A stretch of 64,000 nt of DNA from Lacipirellulaceae bacterium (GCA_040218535.1 JAVJRG010000005.1:1798001-1862000), one strand, 5' to 3'; shown: positions 17,758 through 27,146, counted from the first letter of the stretch. The notes: generated from the sequence alone by a model not told the origin. Translations and numbers: made by a program.

Positions 17758-19187
17758 TACGGCGTCGGAGGTAACCGCTTGCGGAAGGTTCCGGTGGGCT
17801 GCGTTCGCTTGCGTGGCAACTCTTGAGTTGCCGGTTGAGCTGGAAACGCATCAGGACGTGCTGAAGGGCCAAGGGTCACCGCCCGATTGTCAGGACGCCA
17901 TCCCATGAGAGTAATAAACTCATCGAGGGCGATCGTCTCAATTCCAAGCGAGTCAGCGTCTTCGCTCATGCGATCGTAGGCTTGACCAAGGTGTCGCATC
18001 TCTTCGGGATTGCCGTCGGTTTCTCTCGGTCGCTCACCTAGTACGAGAAACCGTGTGGCGACATCCATCTCGCCCACAACCAGCTTACCCTCTTCATTTT
18101 TATAGTCCGCAGGGTAAGCATCGACGTCGCCGCCGCTGGTGTTGATGATCCGCCGCATGAGAGCCTGATCGCTCTGGTCGTCACCATCTACGTCAATAAA
18201 GCCGGTAAACGCAAACCCAACCTTGCGACCACGGTCCCAGACTTGGCTGTAGATCTTGTCCTCAGGCATGACGGGATTCGTCGATTTATCACCCGTAATA
18301 CGGACCTCAGCAAGATGCGGTTCCATCACGCGGACCACTTCGATGGTTCCCTTTTTCACGGCGAGCGCCGCGTCGGCTTCATCAGGCGAGTACACACTGA
18401 AGGTCACTTGCGGACGTAATCCATCAGCAGAGCCGAGGTTGATCCAAGCCTTGCCGTAACGTTGGTTGACCCAGGTGATCTTCCCATCCGCAGGCTCAGC
18501 GAAAGGATCAGGACTTTGACGCTCAGACAAAAGCAGGTCGTTGGCACGGTCAAGCTTAGCGATTTTGTCATTCAGGTTGGTAATCGAAGACCTCAGCTTG
18601 GCAATCTGTTCATCATGCTCAGCACGCTGAGTGGCTAGCTGCTCCGAAATCTTGTCTTTCTCGGCATTGATATCTTTGTACTGCTTATCGAACTTCACAC
18701 GTTCACTTGCAGCGTCTGCTTTGACATCCTGGAGCTCCTGCTCGTAGGCTTTCACCTGCGCGTCTTTCGCTGCCTCAACCGCCAACAAACGTTGCTTGAG
18801 ATCCTTCACCTGCTCTTTGGCGTTGGCTTCATCTTGAGACATCTTGTTGTAATCGTTTTCGATCTGCTCCAAGATGCGACGGTAGCTACGTTCTTCTTCG
18901 GCAAAGTTCTTCCCATAGCGTTCCATGTCCGCCTGAAACGGCTCTCGCAAAGTCGTGATCGGGTCTTCCGTTGAGAAGCCGATCCAACTCTTGTAGTTGT
19001 TGGCTTCTTCTTGGAGCGTGCTCTGCGCGGTCTGAGCTTCCGTGTAGCTCGACTGCAGTTGATCAGCGCGAGCGACCGCGGTCTTCTTGGCGTTGTTCAC
19101 CAGGAAGACTGCCACTAGTAGGCCCAGGACCAAAAGTGTGAGGACGATGATGATTGCCTGCAGGCCTTGGTTTTCTTTCGCGGCCAT
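17754..19187 (-). CDS. Membrane-anchored coiled-coil protein
   Basis: 477 residues. An N-terminal transmembrane helix is near residues 9-30 (AIIIVLTLLVLGLLVAVFLV). A long coiled coil follows, about residues 35-230 (EQVKDLKQRLLAVEAAKDAQ, KLRSSITNLNDKIAKLDRAN). The C-terminal domain of about 200 residues includes ITWVNQRYGKAWINLGSADGLRPQVTFSVY, a small beta-barrel seen in other planctomycete coiled-coil proteins. The tail is Pro-rich and basic. It is probably anchored in the inner membrane with the coiled coil in the periplasm. The function is unknown; the shape resembles MreC-like or envelope-spacing proteins but I do not claim homology. It is convergent with bioA. Confidence 0.75.
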   Translation of the reverse strand: MAAKENQGLQAIIIVLTLLVLGLLVAVFLVNNAKKTAVARADQLQSSYTEAQTAQSTLQEEANNYKSWIGFSTEDPITTLREPFQADMERYGKNFAEEERSYRRILEQIENDYNKMSQDEANAKEQVKDLKQRLLAVEAAKDAQVKAYEQELQDVKADAASERVKFDKQYKDINAEKDKISEQLATQRAEHDEQIAKLRSSITNLNDKIAKLDRANDLLLSERQSPDPFAEPADGKITWVNQRYGKAWINLGSADGLRPQVTFSVYSPDEADAALAVKKGTIEVVRVMEPHLAEVRITGDKSTNPVMPEDKIYSQVWDRGRKVGFAFTGFIDVDGDDQSDQALMRRIINTSGGDVDAYPADYKNEEGKLVVGEMDVATRFLVLGERPRETDGNPEEMRHLGQAYDRMSEDADSLGIETIALDEFITLMGWRPDNRAVTLGPSARPDAFPAQPATQELPRKRTQPTGTFRKRLPPTPY

Positions 19188-19567
19188 GGATTACCTCTGC
19201 GTTTTTCTGAGAGATACTGTCTCTGATTAGATGCTGTTCCGCACGTCTGTTTTCAAGACGCTCTGCTGGTCCAGAGCCCATGCATGATAAGCGGGCCCAG
19301 GTAGGAAAATGCTGTAAGTCGAGCTTAGTTGGGGGATTAGGTAGTGTCAACGAAATGCGAATCCCGCACCAAACGGCCCCTCACGCCAGCGCGACCATCA
19401 ACGTCTCTGACGTTCATGAGGGTCCCACAACTTCCCAGAGTTGGGATAATCCGATTATATCGAATGCCACCCGCCGTGACCAATTCACGAAGACTCGTCG
19501 CTCGCGGTAAGCTAAAGGCTCGAGCTACCTGCCGTGTTGCGATTCCACCACCTCTTCGAGCTAAATC
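19188..19567. other. Divergent intergenic region upstream of polA
   Basis: 380 bp between the coiled-coil gene (minus) and polA (plus). A small imperfect hairpin (TCCCACAACT at 19423-19432 with AGTTGGGA at 19439-19446) is the only structure I noticed. Open frames here look accidental. Promoters for both genes must lie here. Confidence 0.45.
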
Positions 19568-22486
19568 GTGCCGAAAAGCCCCAGACAAGCCAAACTATTC
19601 GGCACCGACCCAGATGAGATTACGGAGAAGACTTCGGCAGATGCGCCCCCCCAGCCAGCCACAGCGGTAGCTCCTTCAGGCGAGGAAGCATCACCATATC
19701 CCGAAGTGGCGTCCGCCGCAGCGGTCGCGGCAGCGCCTACGAAACTCGGCCCTGACTGGACGGTCTATGCGGTCGACGCTCACTCGCTGATTTTCCAGGT
19801 ATTTCACGCGATGAACGCCTCGGACATGACCAGCCCCCAGGGCGAGCCGGTCGGGGCCGTCTACGGCTTCGCACGAGATATGCTCCAAATCATCGAACGC
19901 AAACAGCCGACGGCCCTCGTCTGTGCGTTCGATCTCTCTGGCCCGACATTCCGCCACGAGATGTACGACAAGTACAAGGAAGATCGGGGCGAGATGCCCG
20001 CCGAGTTGCGGTCGCAACTTCCGAAAATACGTGATCTCGTGACGGCTATGGGCATTCCGATTTTGGATTACGAGGGTTTCGAAGCCGACGATATTCTGGC
20101 GACTTTATCTCGGCTGTGTGACGAGGCGGGAGCGAAGTGCTCGGTGGTCACCGGAGATAAAGATTGCCGCCAACTGATTACCGAGAATGTCGACATCTAC
20201 AACATCCGCAAAGATCAGCACTACAACGCAGTCGATCTGTTTGGCGACTGGGGAATCCGGCCTGACCAAGTTGTTGATTTTCAGGCATTAGTTGGCGACA
20301 AGGTCGATAACGTCCCAGGCGTGCCGCTCATTGGGCCGAAGATCGCCAGCGAGCTGCTCGATCGCTTCGGCACGGTCGAGGAGGTTCTCGACAATGCCGA
20401 AGAAGTTTCCGGCAAGAAACGCAAACAGAACTTGATCGACTTTCGCGAAGATGCACTCATTTCTCGCAAGCTGGTCGAGCTCGACCAGCACGTGCCCATC
20501 GAGCCTGACTGGCAAGCCATGCAAGTTGGATCAATGGATGTCCCGCGACTCGAAGAATTATTCCGCGACTATGGTTTCCGAGCGCTTGGCGATCGTATTA
20601 AGGAGTTGGCCACTGCTTCGTCGCTGTCGGGAAGCATCAAGAAGACCGCAACTTGGGAAGCGGATTACCATCTTGTCGATACCCTGGAGGGGCTCGAAGA
20701 ACTCGCGGCAAAGCTCGCGCAGCAAGAGCTGATCTCCATCGACACCGAAACCACAGACGTCTCTCCGCGACATGCCGACTTGGTCGGCTACTCATTCTGC
20801 TGGCAACCAGGCGAGGCTTACTACGTGGCAGTGCGTGGTCCTGAAGGCTCCACAGTGGTCGATCCCGATCAAGCAGCGGCTCTATTGAAACCGATTTTCG
20901 AAGACCCGGCGATCGGCAAAATTGGCCAGAACATCAAGTACGACATGGTTGTCCTTCGAAACATCGGCATCGAGATGGCCGGCGTGGAGTTCGACACGAT
21001 GGTGGCGAGCTATCTGCTGGAAGCGGGCGAGCGCAGCTACAACCTTGACTTGCTCTCAGAGCGCTACCTCGGCCACACGATGAGCAAGATCGAGGATCTC
21101 ATTGGCAAGGGCAAAAACCAACGCCGAATGGACGAGGCCCCCGTCCCTGAGGTGAGCGATTACGCCGCTGAGGATGCTGACGTTCCGCTCCGGCTACTTC
21201 CGATTCTCCAAGAACGGCTTGAAAAGGAGGGGCTCGTTGAGCTCAACGAAACGCTCGAAACCCCACTGATCGAAGTTCTCGCTGAAATCGAACACCAAGG
21301 CGTATGCGTCGATACCGAACGTCTCGCTGAGTTAAGCGAAGCTTACACAGAGAAGCTGGCGATGCTGGAAGCCGAGATCGAAGGGATGGCAGGACATCCG
21401 CTGAACATAGGTTCGCCCAAACAGTTGGCCGAAGTCTTATTCACAGAACTGGGGCTGCCCGTCATCAAACGCACCAAGACTGGCGCAAGTACCGATGCGA
21501 GTGTGCTTGAGGAGTTGGCTTCCCAACATCCACTGCCAGCGAAGATCGTTGAGTACCGGCAATACTCCAAGCTCCTCAGCACCTACATTGATGCACTGCC
21601 TAAGCTGGTACATCCAACGACATGTCGGGTGCATGGCTCGCTCAACCAGGTGGTCGCCTCTACGGGACGGCTCAGCAGCAGCAATCCGAACTTGCAAAAC
21701 ATCCCCGTCCGCACTGCCGAAGGCCGCGAGATTCGCTCGGCGTTTCGCCCAGAGAAACCTGATTGGTTATTGCTAGCCGCTGACTATTCGCAAATCGAGT
21801 TGAGAGTGTTGGCCCACTACTGCGGCGACCTCTCGCTTTGTGATACCTTTGCCGCCGACGAAGACATTCACCGTCTAGTCGCCAGCCAGGTCAACGATGT
21901 CGCACTTGAAGACGTGACTCCCGACATGCGACGCGCCGCCAAGGCCGTCAACTTTGGAATCATCTACGGTCAGAGCCCGTTCGGCTTGGCGAAGGCATTG
22001 GATATCACCAAAGAAGACGCCGCGGACTTTATTGAAACCTACTTCGCCAGTTATCCCGGCGTGTTGGACTTCTTTGTGGAAACGCTCGAATCCTGCCGCA
22101 ATCGTGGTTATGTGACGACTCTTCTAGGTCGTCGCCGAGCGGTCTCGGGCGTTCGACCGGTCCCGGAAGGCCTTCGCGAACCGAAGAACGGTCAGCTTCG
22201 CCAATTGAACTTGCCTGAACGGACCGCGGTAAACTCCGTCATCCAAGGCTCGGCAGCCGACCTCATCAAACTGGCAATGCTGGCAGTGCATCGCCGCCTC
22301 AAGGAAGAACCGCTCGAGGCCAAGATGATCCTTCAGATTCACGACGAGTTGCTCTTCGAAGCTTCCCCGGAAGCAATCGACCCACTTGCAAAACTGGTCG
22401 AGGAGGAGATGACCAACGTGATGACGCTCGACGTGCCTCTCAAGGTCGACGTGAAAACAGGCCCCAATTGGGCGGAGTGCGACTAA
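19568..22486 (+). CDS. polA: DNA polymerase I
   Basis: 972 residues. It starts at a GTG (19568); the first 55 residues are a Pro/Ala-rich, low-complexity extension. The flap-nuclease domain (about 60-350) shows YAVDAHSLIFQVFHAM, VTGDKDCRQLI and DKVDNVPGVPLIGPK. The 3'-5' exonuclease keeps its acidic ligands (ISIDTETTDV, QNIKYDM, YAAEDADV), so proofreading should be active. The polymerase domain carries motif A DYSQIELRVLAH, motif B RRAAKAVNFGIIYG and motif C QIHDELLFE. It acts in gap filling, Okazaki-fragment processing and repair. coaE follows after 4 bp and is probably co-transcribed. Confidence 0.97.
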   Translation: MPKSPRQAKLFGTDPDEITEKTSADAPPQPATAVAPSGEEASPYPEVASAAAVAAAPTKLGPDWTVYAVDAHSLIFQVFHAMNASDMTSPQGEPVGAVYGFARDMLQIIERKQPTALVCAFDLSGPTFRHEMYDKYKEDRGEMPAELRSQLPKIRDLVTAMGIPILDYEGFEADDILATLSRLCDEAGAKCSVVTGDKDCRQLITENVDIYNIRKDQHYNAVDLFGDWGIRPDQVVDFQALVGDKVDNVPGVPLIGPKIASELLDRFGTVEEVLDNAEEVSGKKRKQNLIDFREDALISRKLVELDQHVPIEPDWQAMQVGSMDVPRLEELFRDYGFRALGDRIKELATASSLSGSIKKTATWEADYHLVDTLEGLEELAAKLAQQELISIDTETTDVSPRHADLVGYSFCWQPGEAYYVAVRGPEGSTVVDPDQAAALLKPIFEDPAIGKIGQNIKYDMVVLRNIGIEMAGVEFDTMVASYLLEAGERSYNLDLLSERYLGHTMSKIEDLIGKGKNQRRMDEAPVPEVSDYAAEDADVPLRLLPILQERLEKEGLVELNETLETPLIEVLAEIEHQGVCVDTERLAELSEAYTEKLAMLEAEIEGMAGHPLNIGSPKQLAEVLFTELGLPVIKRTKTGASTDASVLEELASQHPLPAKIVEYRQYSKLLSTYIDALPKLVHPTTCRVHGSLNQVVASTGRLSSSNPNLQNIPVRTAEGREIRSAFRPEKPDWLLLAADYSQIELRVLAHYCGDLSLCDTFAADEDIHRLVASQVNDVALEDVTPDMRRAAKAVNFGIIYGQSPFGLAKALDITKEDAADFIETYFASYPGVLDFFVETLESCRNRGYVTTLLGRRRAVSGVRPVPEGLREPKNGQLRQLNLPERTAVNSVIQGSAADLIKLAMLAVHRRLKEEPLEAKMILQIHDELLFEASPEAIDPLAKLVEEEMTNVMTLDVPLKVDVKTGPNWAECD

Positions 22487-22490
22487 AGCC

Positions 22491-23102
22491 ATGAAGATCA
22501 TCGGACTCGTCGGAGGTGTCGCCAGCGGAAAGTCCACCGTTGCCGCGGCGTTTGCCGAACTCGGTGCTGTGGTCTTGGACGCAGACAAGATGGCTCATGC
22601 CGCCTTGGAAGATCCCTCGGTTCGAGAACAACTCGTCGAGCGCTGGGGCGACGTCATACTTTCCCCAGACGGTAACGTCGATCGACAAGCGATCGCCAAG
22701 CGAGTCTTCGGCGAAGACGTAAAAGCTCGCGAGGAGCGGGACTTCCTCGAAGGGTTGTTGCACCCAAAAATTCGTGCGAAAGCAGAGGTGAAGATTGCGG
22801 AATTGGCTGATTCCCAAGTGTCAACAACACCGAAAGCTGTCGTGATCGACGCTCCTCTGCTGTTGGAAGCAGGTTGGGAAAAAATCTGCGAGTTTCTCGT
22901 TTTTATCGATACTCCAGAGGCCAACCGCAAAACAAGAGCGGGAGATCGCGGCTGGAGCCAGGAGGATTTTTCTCGACGAGAGTCCGCTCAATTGCCGATA
23001 GCGAAGAAAAGAGAGACGGCTACCCACATTATCGACAACAGTGGCTCAACTGAGGATCTCCGGCGCGAGGTCGAACAGGTTTGGTTGCAGATCGTCGGGT
23101 GA
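22491..23102 (+). CDS. coaE: Dephospho-CoA kinase
   Basis: 203 residues. It phosphorylates the ribose 3'-OH of dephospho-CoA in the last step of coenzyme A synthesis. The Walker A motif GGVASGKST sits at residues 8-16. DADKMAH, the lid-like HPKIRAKAE and VVIDAPLLLEAGW are family landmarks, as is the C-terminal ATHIIDNSGSTEDLRREV. The usual QM-R wording around the lid is slightly divergent (RESAQLPIAKKRETA). It begins four bases after polA. Confidence 0.93.
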   Translation: MKIIGLVGGVASGKSTVAAAFAELGAVVLDADKMAHAALEDPSVREQLVERWGDVILSPDGNVDRQAIAKRVFGEDVKAREERDFLEGLLHPKIRAKAEVKIAELADSQVSTTPKAVVIDAPLLLEAGWEKICEFLVFIDTPEANRKTRAGDRGWSQEDFSRRESAQLPIAKKRETATHIIDNSGSTEDLRREVEQVWLQIVG

Positions 23103-23459
23103 GTGCAGCAAGTCTTTCATGCGGCAACAGTTTCGCTCAGCAAATTCCGGCATTTTCCGTGAATAGGCTTTGCCATCGAGCGGTTGCCTGCAATACTGAG
23201 ATAACGATGCGGACCCGCCTTCTAGCCGCGTCAATTTTTGAAGTCATGCTCGGGTAACTCAGCTCGCAGCTTTAGAATCCTACCTATTTTTCTCATTTGC
23301 TACTGTAGCGGCCAGACCGGGTCCTCGTATTTTGCATGCTCATTCAGCATGTCGAATGGTCGATCAGTCTTGCCTCAAAACTTCCCACCCCATCAAAGTC
23401 TTCCTCCCTCCGACGCCTTCCGTGCGTCGCCCCCTGCTTTTCGATTTCCGGAGCCTACC
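23103..23459 (+). promoter_or_regulatory. Long C-rich leader of rho, possible autoregulatory rut site
   Basis: 357 bp lacking a credible gene. The last stretch, 23365-23450, is strikingly C-rich and G-poor (about 38 C against 12 G in 86 bases, counted by eye), then GGAG leads into the rho ATG at 23460. Unstructured C-over-G RNA is what Rho loads on, and rho genes in other bacteria are autoregulated in their leader. An in-frame extension from 23238 exists but its composition does not look like Rho. Confidence 0.45.
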
Positions 23460-24950
23460 ATGAGTGAAAATCACGGCCGCTCACAGCGGCCCAGTCCACA
23501 GCGATCCAACCGAGGCCGGTCTTACGACCGCGGCCGGCGCGACAACGTCCCCAGCAACATCGATACAAAACTTCTCGCTGATCTTGAACGCGAGGAACCG
23601 CTTTCGATTGCGGAAGAACTCGATAAAGCGGCCGAACGCGTCCGTCGTGTCGGCAAGAAGATCGAGCAGGCCGATAAGCCGGACAACAATGTGCATATCG
23701 CTGCGCTGCAGAAGATGAGCATGCCTGAGCTCATGCAGGTGGCCGAGGAAGAGCAGATTGAAGAAGCGAGCGGCCTGCGGAAGCAGGAACTCATCTTCCG
23801 CATCCTCAAGGCCAGGGTGAAGCTCGAAGGGATGATGTTTGGCGAGGGAACCTTGGAGATCCTCCCTGACGGATTCGGATTCCTCCGCTCTCCCGACTAT
23901 CACTACCTCTCCTGCCCGGACGACATCTACGTTTCGCCTAGCCAAATCCGCCGTTTTGGGCTGCAAACCGGTGCTACCGTCGCGGGAACGATTCGACCCC
24001 CGAAAGAGAACGAGCGTTACTTCGCGCTATTGCGTGTTGAAGCGATCAATGGCCAAGACCCCGACCTCGTCAATAAGAAGGTCTTGTTCGACAATCTCAC
24101 GCCCAACCATCCCGACGAGCGCATCCGCATGGAAACCACTGCGGACGAGATTGCGATGCGGGTGGTCGACATGATTGTGCCTATTGGGTTCGGCCAACGC
24201 GGCCTCATCGTCAGCCCGCCGCGTGCTGGTAAGACGATCTTGATGCAAAAAATGGCCCAAAGTGTCCTCGCCAACTACCCAGATGCCCATGTTGTCATGC
24301 TGCTGATTGACGAGCGGCCCGAAGAAGTGACCGACATGGAGCGCGAGGTGAAGGGCCCCAACTGCGAGGTCATCAGCAGCACGTTCGACGAAACCTCAGC
24401 CCGGCACGTCCAAGTGGCCGATATGGTGATCGAAAAGGCAAAGCGGATGGTCGAGTACGGCCGCGACGTCGTCATTTTCCTCGATTCCATCACACGGCTC
24501 GCCCGAGCTTGGAACAGCGAATGCCCCAGCAGCGGCAAGGTGCTCTCGGGCGGTATCGACGCCAACGCCATGCAACGCCCCAAACGCTTCTTCGGCTCCG
24601 CTCGTAAAGTCGAGGAGGGCGGCTCGCTGACGATTATCGCCACGGCACTGATCGATACTGGTAGCCGCATGGATGAGGTGATTTTTGAAGAGTTCAAAGG
24701 CACGGGCAACCAGGAAATCGTCCTCGACCGGGCCTTAGTCGACCGCCGCGTCTGGCCCGCTATCGACATTAACCGCAGTGGCACCCGTCGCGAAGAAATG
24801 CTGATGGACCCCGAGGAATACCGTCGTGTGTGCCTCCTGCGACGGGTCCTCAGCGAGATGAACGGCCCCGACGCGATGGAATTGCTGACCACGCGACTCT
24901 CCAAGACGAAGTCGAATGCTGAATTTCTGCTGAGCATGAAAGAGGATTGA
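23460..24950 (+). CDS. rho: Transcription termination factor Rho
   Basis: 496 residues from the ATG at 23460, which has GGAG eight bases upstream. An N-terminal basic, low-complexity segment ([19 protein letters not shown]) is followed by a Rho-N region ([30 protein letters not shown]). The cold-shock RNA-binding domain comes next ([23 protein letters not shown]). The ATPase domain holds Walker A SPPRAGKT, Walker [17 protein letters not shown], and the Q/R-loop stretch [20 protein letters not shown]. The hexameric helicase ends transcription of untranslated RNA. No nearby gene shares its function except nusB further on. The leader upstream may allow autoregulation. Confidence 0.96.
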   Translation: MSENHGRSQRPSPQRSNRGRSYDRGRRDNVPSNIDTKLLADLEREEPLSIAEELDKAAERVRRVGKKIEQADKPDNNVHIAALQKMSMPELMQVAEEEQIEEASGLRKQELIFRILKARVKLEGMMFGEGTLEILPDGFGFLRSPDYHYLSCPDDIYVSPSQIRRFGLQTGATVAGTIRPPKENERYFALLRVEAINGQDPDLVNKKVLFDNLTPNHPDERIRMETTADEIAMRVVDMIVPIGFGQRGLIVSPPRAGKTILMQKMAQSVLANYPDAHVVMLLIDERPEEVTDMEREVKGPNCEVISSTFDETSARHVQVADMVIEKAKRMVEYGRDVVIFLDSITRLARAWNSECPSSGKVLSGGIDANAMQRPKRFFGSARKVEEGGSLTIIATALIDTGSRMDEVIFEEFKGTGNQEIVLDRALVDRRVWPAIDINRSGTRREEMLMDPEEYRRVCLLRRVLSEMNGPDAMELLTTRLSKTKSNAEFLLSMKED

Positions 24951-24972
24951 GGTTGCCTTTTCAGAGGCTTCG

Positions 24973-25062
24973 AACCCCTAGCTTGCGCTAGGGGCTAGGG
25001 GTTTGCCAGTTTTTTCGTTCACGACTGATACAACCCTAGCCCCTAGCGCAAGCTAGGGGTTG
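24973..25062. repeat. CTAGGGG-type inverted repeat pair between rho and ribH
   Basis: The left arm 24973-25004 (AACCCCTAGCTTGCGC, then TAGGGGCTAGGGG) and the right arm 25032-25062 (AACCCTAGCCCCTAGCGC, then AAGCTAGGGG) are near-perfect reverse complements about 30 bases long, with a spacer of about 27 bases that includes TTTTTT at 25010. Each arm also contains smaller palindromes. A single arm of the same sequence recurs at 47758-47790, so this is a dispersed family. Here it could terminate rho transcription. Confidence 0.75.
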
Positions 25063-25092
25063 TTACACTTTTCCGCGACTCCAACCTTCAAA

Positions 25093-25566
25093 ATGCCTGA
25101 AGAATTCAAACCACAAGAAACCGATCCCAAAGATCGCTACGCGATCGTCGTGGCCCAGTGGAATCAGCTTGTTACCGATAAATTGCTCGATGGGGCTGTC
25201 GAAACGCTGCTTGCTGCGGGTGTCGCTGACCATGCGATTCACGTGGCTCGCGTGCCTGGCTCTTGGGAACTGCCACTTGCTGCTCAACAATTAGCACGAA
25301 GCGGCGACTACGCAGCGGTGATTTGTCTGGGCGTCGTCATCCAGGGTGAAACCACGCACGATCAGCACATCAATCGCGGAGTGAGCCTGGCGCTCAGTCA
25401 GATTTCTCTGGAGTGCGAACTGCCGCTTCCGCTTGGTCTGCTGACCGTCCAATCACTGGAGCAAGCCCTCGCCCGTGCAGGGGGGGAAGTCGGCAACAAG
25501 GGCAACGAATGTGCTGAAGCGGCCCTGCACATGGTCGGATTGCTCAGGACCATGCCCGAAGCGTAG
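25093..25566 (+). CDS. ribH: 6,7-dimethyl-8-ribityllumazine synthase
   Basis: 157 residues. It condenses 3,4-dihydroxy-2-butanone phosphate with the ribityl-aminouracil in riboflavin synthesis. Recognised by VVAQWNQLVTDKLLDGA, VPGSWELPLAAQ, GVVIQGETTHDQHI and ARAGGEVGNKGNECAEAAL. The catalytic-type His of GETTH and the Arg of ARAG are kept. DQHI replaces the more common F/YEY/DYI after the histidine, a mild oddity near the active site. I chose the ATG at 25093; an upstream frame start at 25060 falls in the repeat. nusB lies 158 bp downstream, the common ribH-nusB order. Confidence 0.93.
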   Translation: MPEEFKPQETDPKDRYAIVVAQWNQLVTDKLLDGAVETLLAAGVADHAIHVARVPGSWELPLAAQQLARSGDYAAVICLGVVIQGETTHDQHINRGVSLALSQISLECELPLPLGLLTVQSLEQALARAGGEVGNKGNECAEAALHMVGLLRTMPEA

Positions 25567-25581
25567 AATACTGCAAGCAGC

Positions 25582-25642
25582 AATGTCCAAGCCCCAATGA
25601 CCAGTATTATCTTTCAAGACTGGTCATTGGGACTTGGACATT
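25582..25642. repeat. Large hairpin of word-like repeats between ribH and nusB
   Basis: The left arm 25582-25605 (AATGTCCAAGCCCCAATGAC, then CAGT) and the right arm 25619-25642 (ACTGGTCATTGGGACTTGGA, then CATT) pair at 23 of 24 positions around a 13-base loop. Words such as CAATGACC and TTGGTCATTA recur just outside. No U-tract follows. A terminator or an RNA-processing site is possible; the wording resembles the other word-type repeats in the window. Confidence 0.7.
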
Positions 25643-25723
25643 GGTCATTACTAGGATGCACCAATCTTGGAGCGTTATCGCCCCGCAAGCAGTCAACAAG
25701 ACAAGCAAGCTAGCAACCCAATC

Positions 25724-26143
25724 ATGTCCCGCCGTACCCGTGCACGCGAAGTCGCGTTGCAGGTCCTTTTCCAAGACGACCTGAATCCCGACCCCATCAA
25801 CGAAGAGGCTTCGCTTAACAAGCTGGGCGCCTTTCTCGGTGCGCGGCTTCGAGAGGAAGATCTGCGTGACTTCGCGAAAGGGCTTGTCTTGGGTGTCAAA
25901 AGAAATCAGCAGGAACTCGACGAACTACTCGAAAAACATGCTGAGAATTGGACCCTGCGACGGATGGCGGCCACGGACCGCAACCTCATGCGATTGGCAG
26001 CCTATGAAATCCGCTTCACTGAAACCCCACCCAACGTCGCCATCGACGAGGCCGTCGAGCTAGCCAAACGCTTCGGCGCCAAGCAAAGCTCCCAATTCGT
26101 CAATGGCATCCTTGATAAACTAATTGAAAGGAACGATGAATGA
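25724..26143 (+). CDS. nusB: Transcription antitermination protein NusB
   Basis: 139 residues from the ATG at 25724 (MSRRTRAREVALQVLFQDDL). The all-helical family pattern is complete: RNQQELDELLEKHAENWTLRRMAATDRNLMRLAAYEI, then PPNVAIDEAVELAKRFG and SSQFVNGILDKL. With NusE (S10) it binds boxA RNA and supports antitermination on rRNA operons. An upstream TTG-started extension (25667) is Gln/Ser-rich and unlikely. The stop codon lies inside a GATGAA-word repeat that runs up to ftsY. Confidence 0.94.
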   Translation: MSRRTRAREVALQVLFQDDLNPDPINEEASLNKLGAFLGARLREEDLRDFAKGLVLGVKRNQQELDELLEKHAENWTLRRMAATDRNLMRLAAYEIRFTETPPNVAIDEAVELAKRFGAKQSSQFVNGILDKLIERNDE

Positions 26144-26206
26144 TAAGTGATGAATGATGAATATAAAGAAACTTCATCCTTCATCCCTCTGCCTTCATCC
26201 TTGATT
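26135..26206. repeat. GATGAA-word inverted repeat filling the nusB-ftsY junction
   Basis: The left side (26135-26162) repeats GATGAATGATAAGTGATGAA; the right side (26172-26206) repeats the complement words CTTCATCC, TTCATCCC, CTTCATCC, TTGATTC. The nusB stop codon sits in the left side and the ftsY ATG (26208) directly follows the right side. It is the same style as the word repeats at 25582, 29637, 33079 and 37220. No Shine-Dalgarno is left before ftsY. Confidence 0.65.
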
Positions 26207-26207
26207 C

Positions 26208-27146
26208 ATGGGCTTATTCGATAAATTCAAACGCGGTCTCAAGAAAACCAAAGACGTACTCAAGACCGACGTCCGCGACCTTTTCAAGAGTGAAGGACGC
26301 CTCATCGACGAGGAATTCCTCGATGAGATGCGTGCTCTCCTATTCAAAACTGACATGGGCTACGACTCCGTGGAAGAGATCGTCGCTGAGGTCGCTAAGA
26401 ACTTCCGAGGCAGGGTCGTCCAGCTCGAAGATGTCGTGGCCACCTGGAAAGAGAAGCTCTCGGAGCTGATGGCACAAGACGCGTCACCGATTGGGTTTGC
26501 TGCCAGCGGCCCAACGGTCATTATGGTCGCCGGCGTCAACGGAGCGGGCAAGACGACTTCGATTGCGAAACTCTCCAAGATGTTCGTCGATGAGGGTCGC
26601 AAGGTGGTCCTAGGGGCTGGCGACACGTTTCGCGCGGCAGCCGTTGAGCAACTGACCATCTGGTCAGAGCGACTCGGCGTGGACATTGTCAAAGAAGAGC
26701 AGGGCACCCATCCGGCCACCGTCGCTTACAAGGCCGTGGAACGAGCCATCGAGACGGGAGCGGATGTCTGCATCGTAGATACGGCAGGCCGGCTGCAGAC
26801 GCAGAAGAATCTCATGGCCGAGCTGACCAAAATTCAGCAATCGCTTAAGAAGCTCATCCCCGAGTCGCCCCACGAGGTTCTGCTCGTTCTTGACGCTACC
26901 ACCGGCCAGAACGGTATCAGTCAAGCAGGCAAGTTCACCGAAGCCGTTGATTGCACGGGGATCGTCCTGGCAAAGCTCGACGGCACCGCCAAGGGAGGCG
27001 TGGTCGTGGCGATCCGCCAGCAAGTCGGCCTGCCCGTGAAATACGTCGGCGTCGGCGAGCAGCCAGAGGATTTGGCACTCTTCAAGCCCGACGAGTTCGT
27101 TGACGCTCTGTTTGCCGAGGTGGGCGTCGAGCCCGCGACGAAGTAA
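26208..27146 (+). CDS. ftsY: Signal recognition particle receptor FtsY
   Basis: 312 residues, the short form without the long acidic A domain of E. coli. It has an N-terminal amphipathic basic helix (MGLFDKFKRGLKKTKDVLK). The NG GTPase domain carries GVNGAGKTTSIAKL (G1), GAGDTFRAAAVEQL, IVDTAGRLQTQKNLM (G3) and LAKLDGTAKGG (G4). GVGEQPEDLALFKPDEFVDALF closes the domain. It docks SRP-ribosome complexes at the membrane for co-translational insertion. It is followed by a 520-bp gap before amtB. Confidence 0.96.
   Translation: MGLFDKFKRGLKKTKDVLKTDVRDLFKSEGRLIDEEFLDEMRALLFKTDMGYDSVEEIVAEVAKNFRGRVVQLEDVVATWKEKLSELMAQDASPIGFAASGPTVIMVAGVNGAGKTTSIAKLSKMFVDEGRKVVLGAGDTFRAAAVEQLTIWSERLGVDIVKEEQGTHPATVAYKAVERAIETGADVCIVDTAGRLQTQKNLMAELTKIQQSLKKLIPESPHEVLLVLDATTGQNGISQAGKFTEAVDCTGIVLAKLDGTAKGGVVVAIRQQVGLPVKYVGVGEQPEDLALFKPDEFVDALFAEVGVEPATK

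Noticed and set aside
23238-23459. 74-residue N-terminal extension of Rho
   Set aside because: The composition differs from Rho, a good GGAG site stands before the ATG at 23460, and homologues start there with MSENHG-like sequence; it is better explained as leader.
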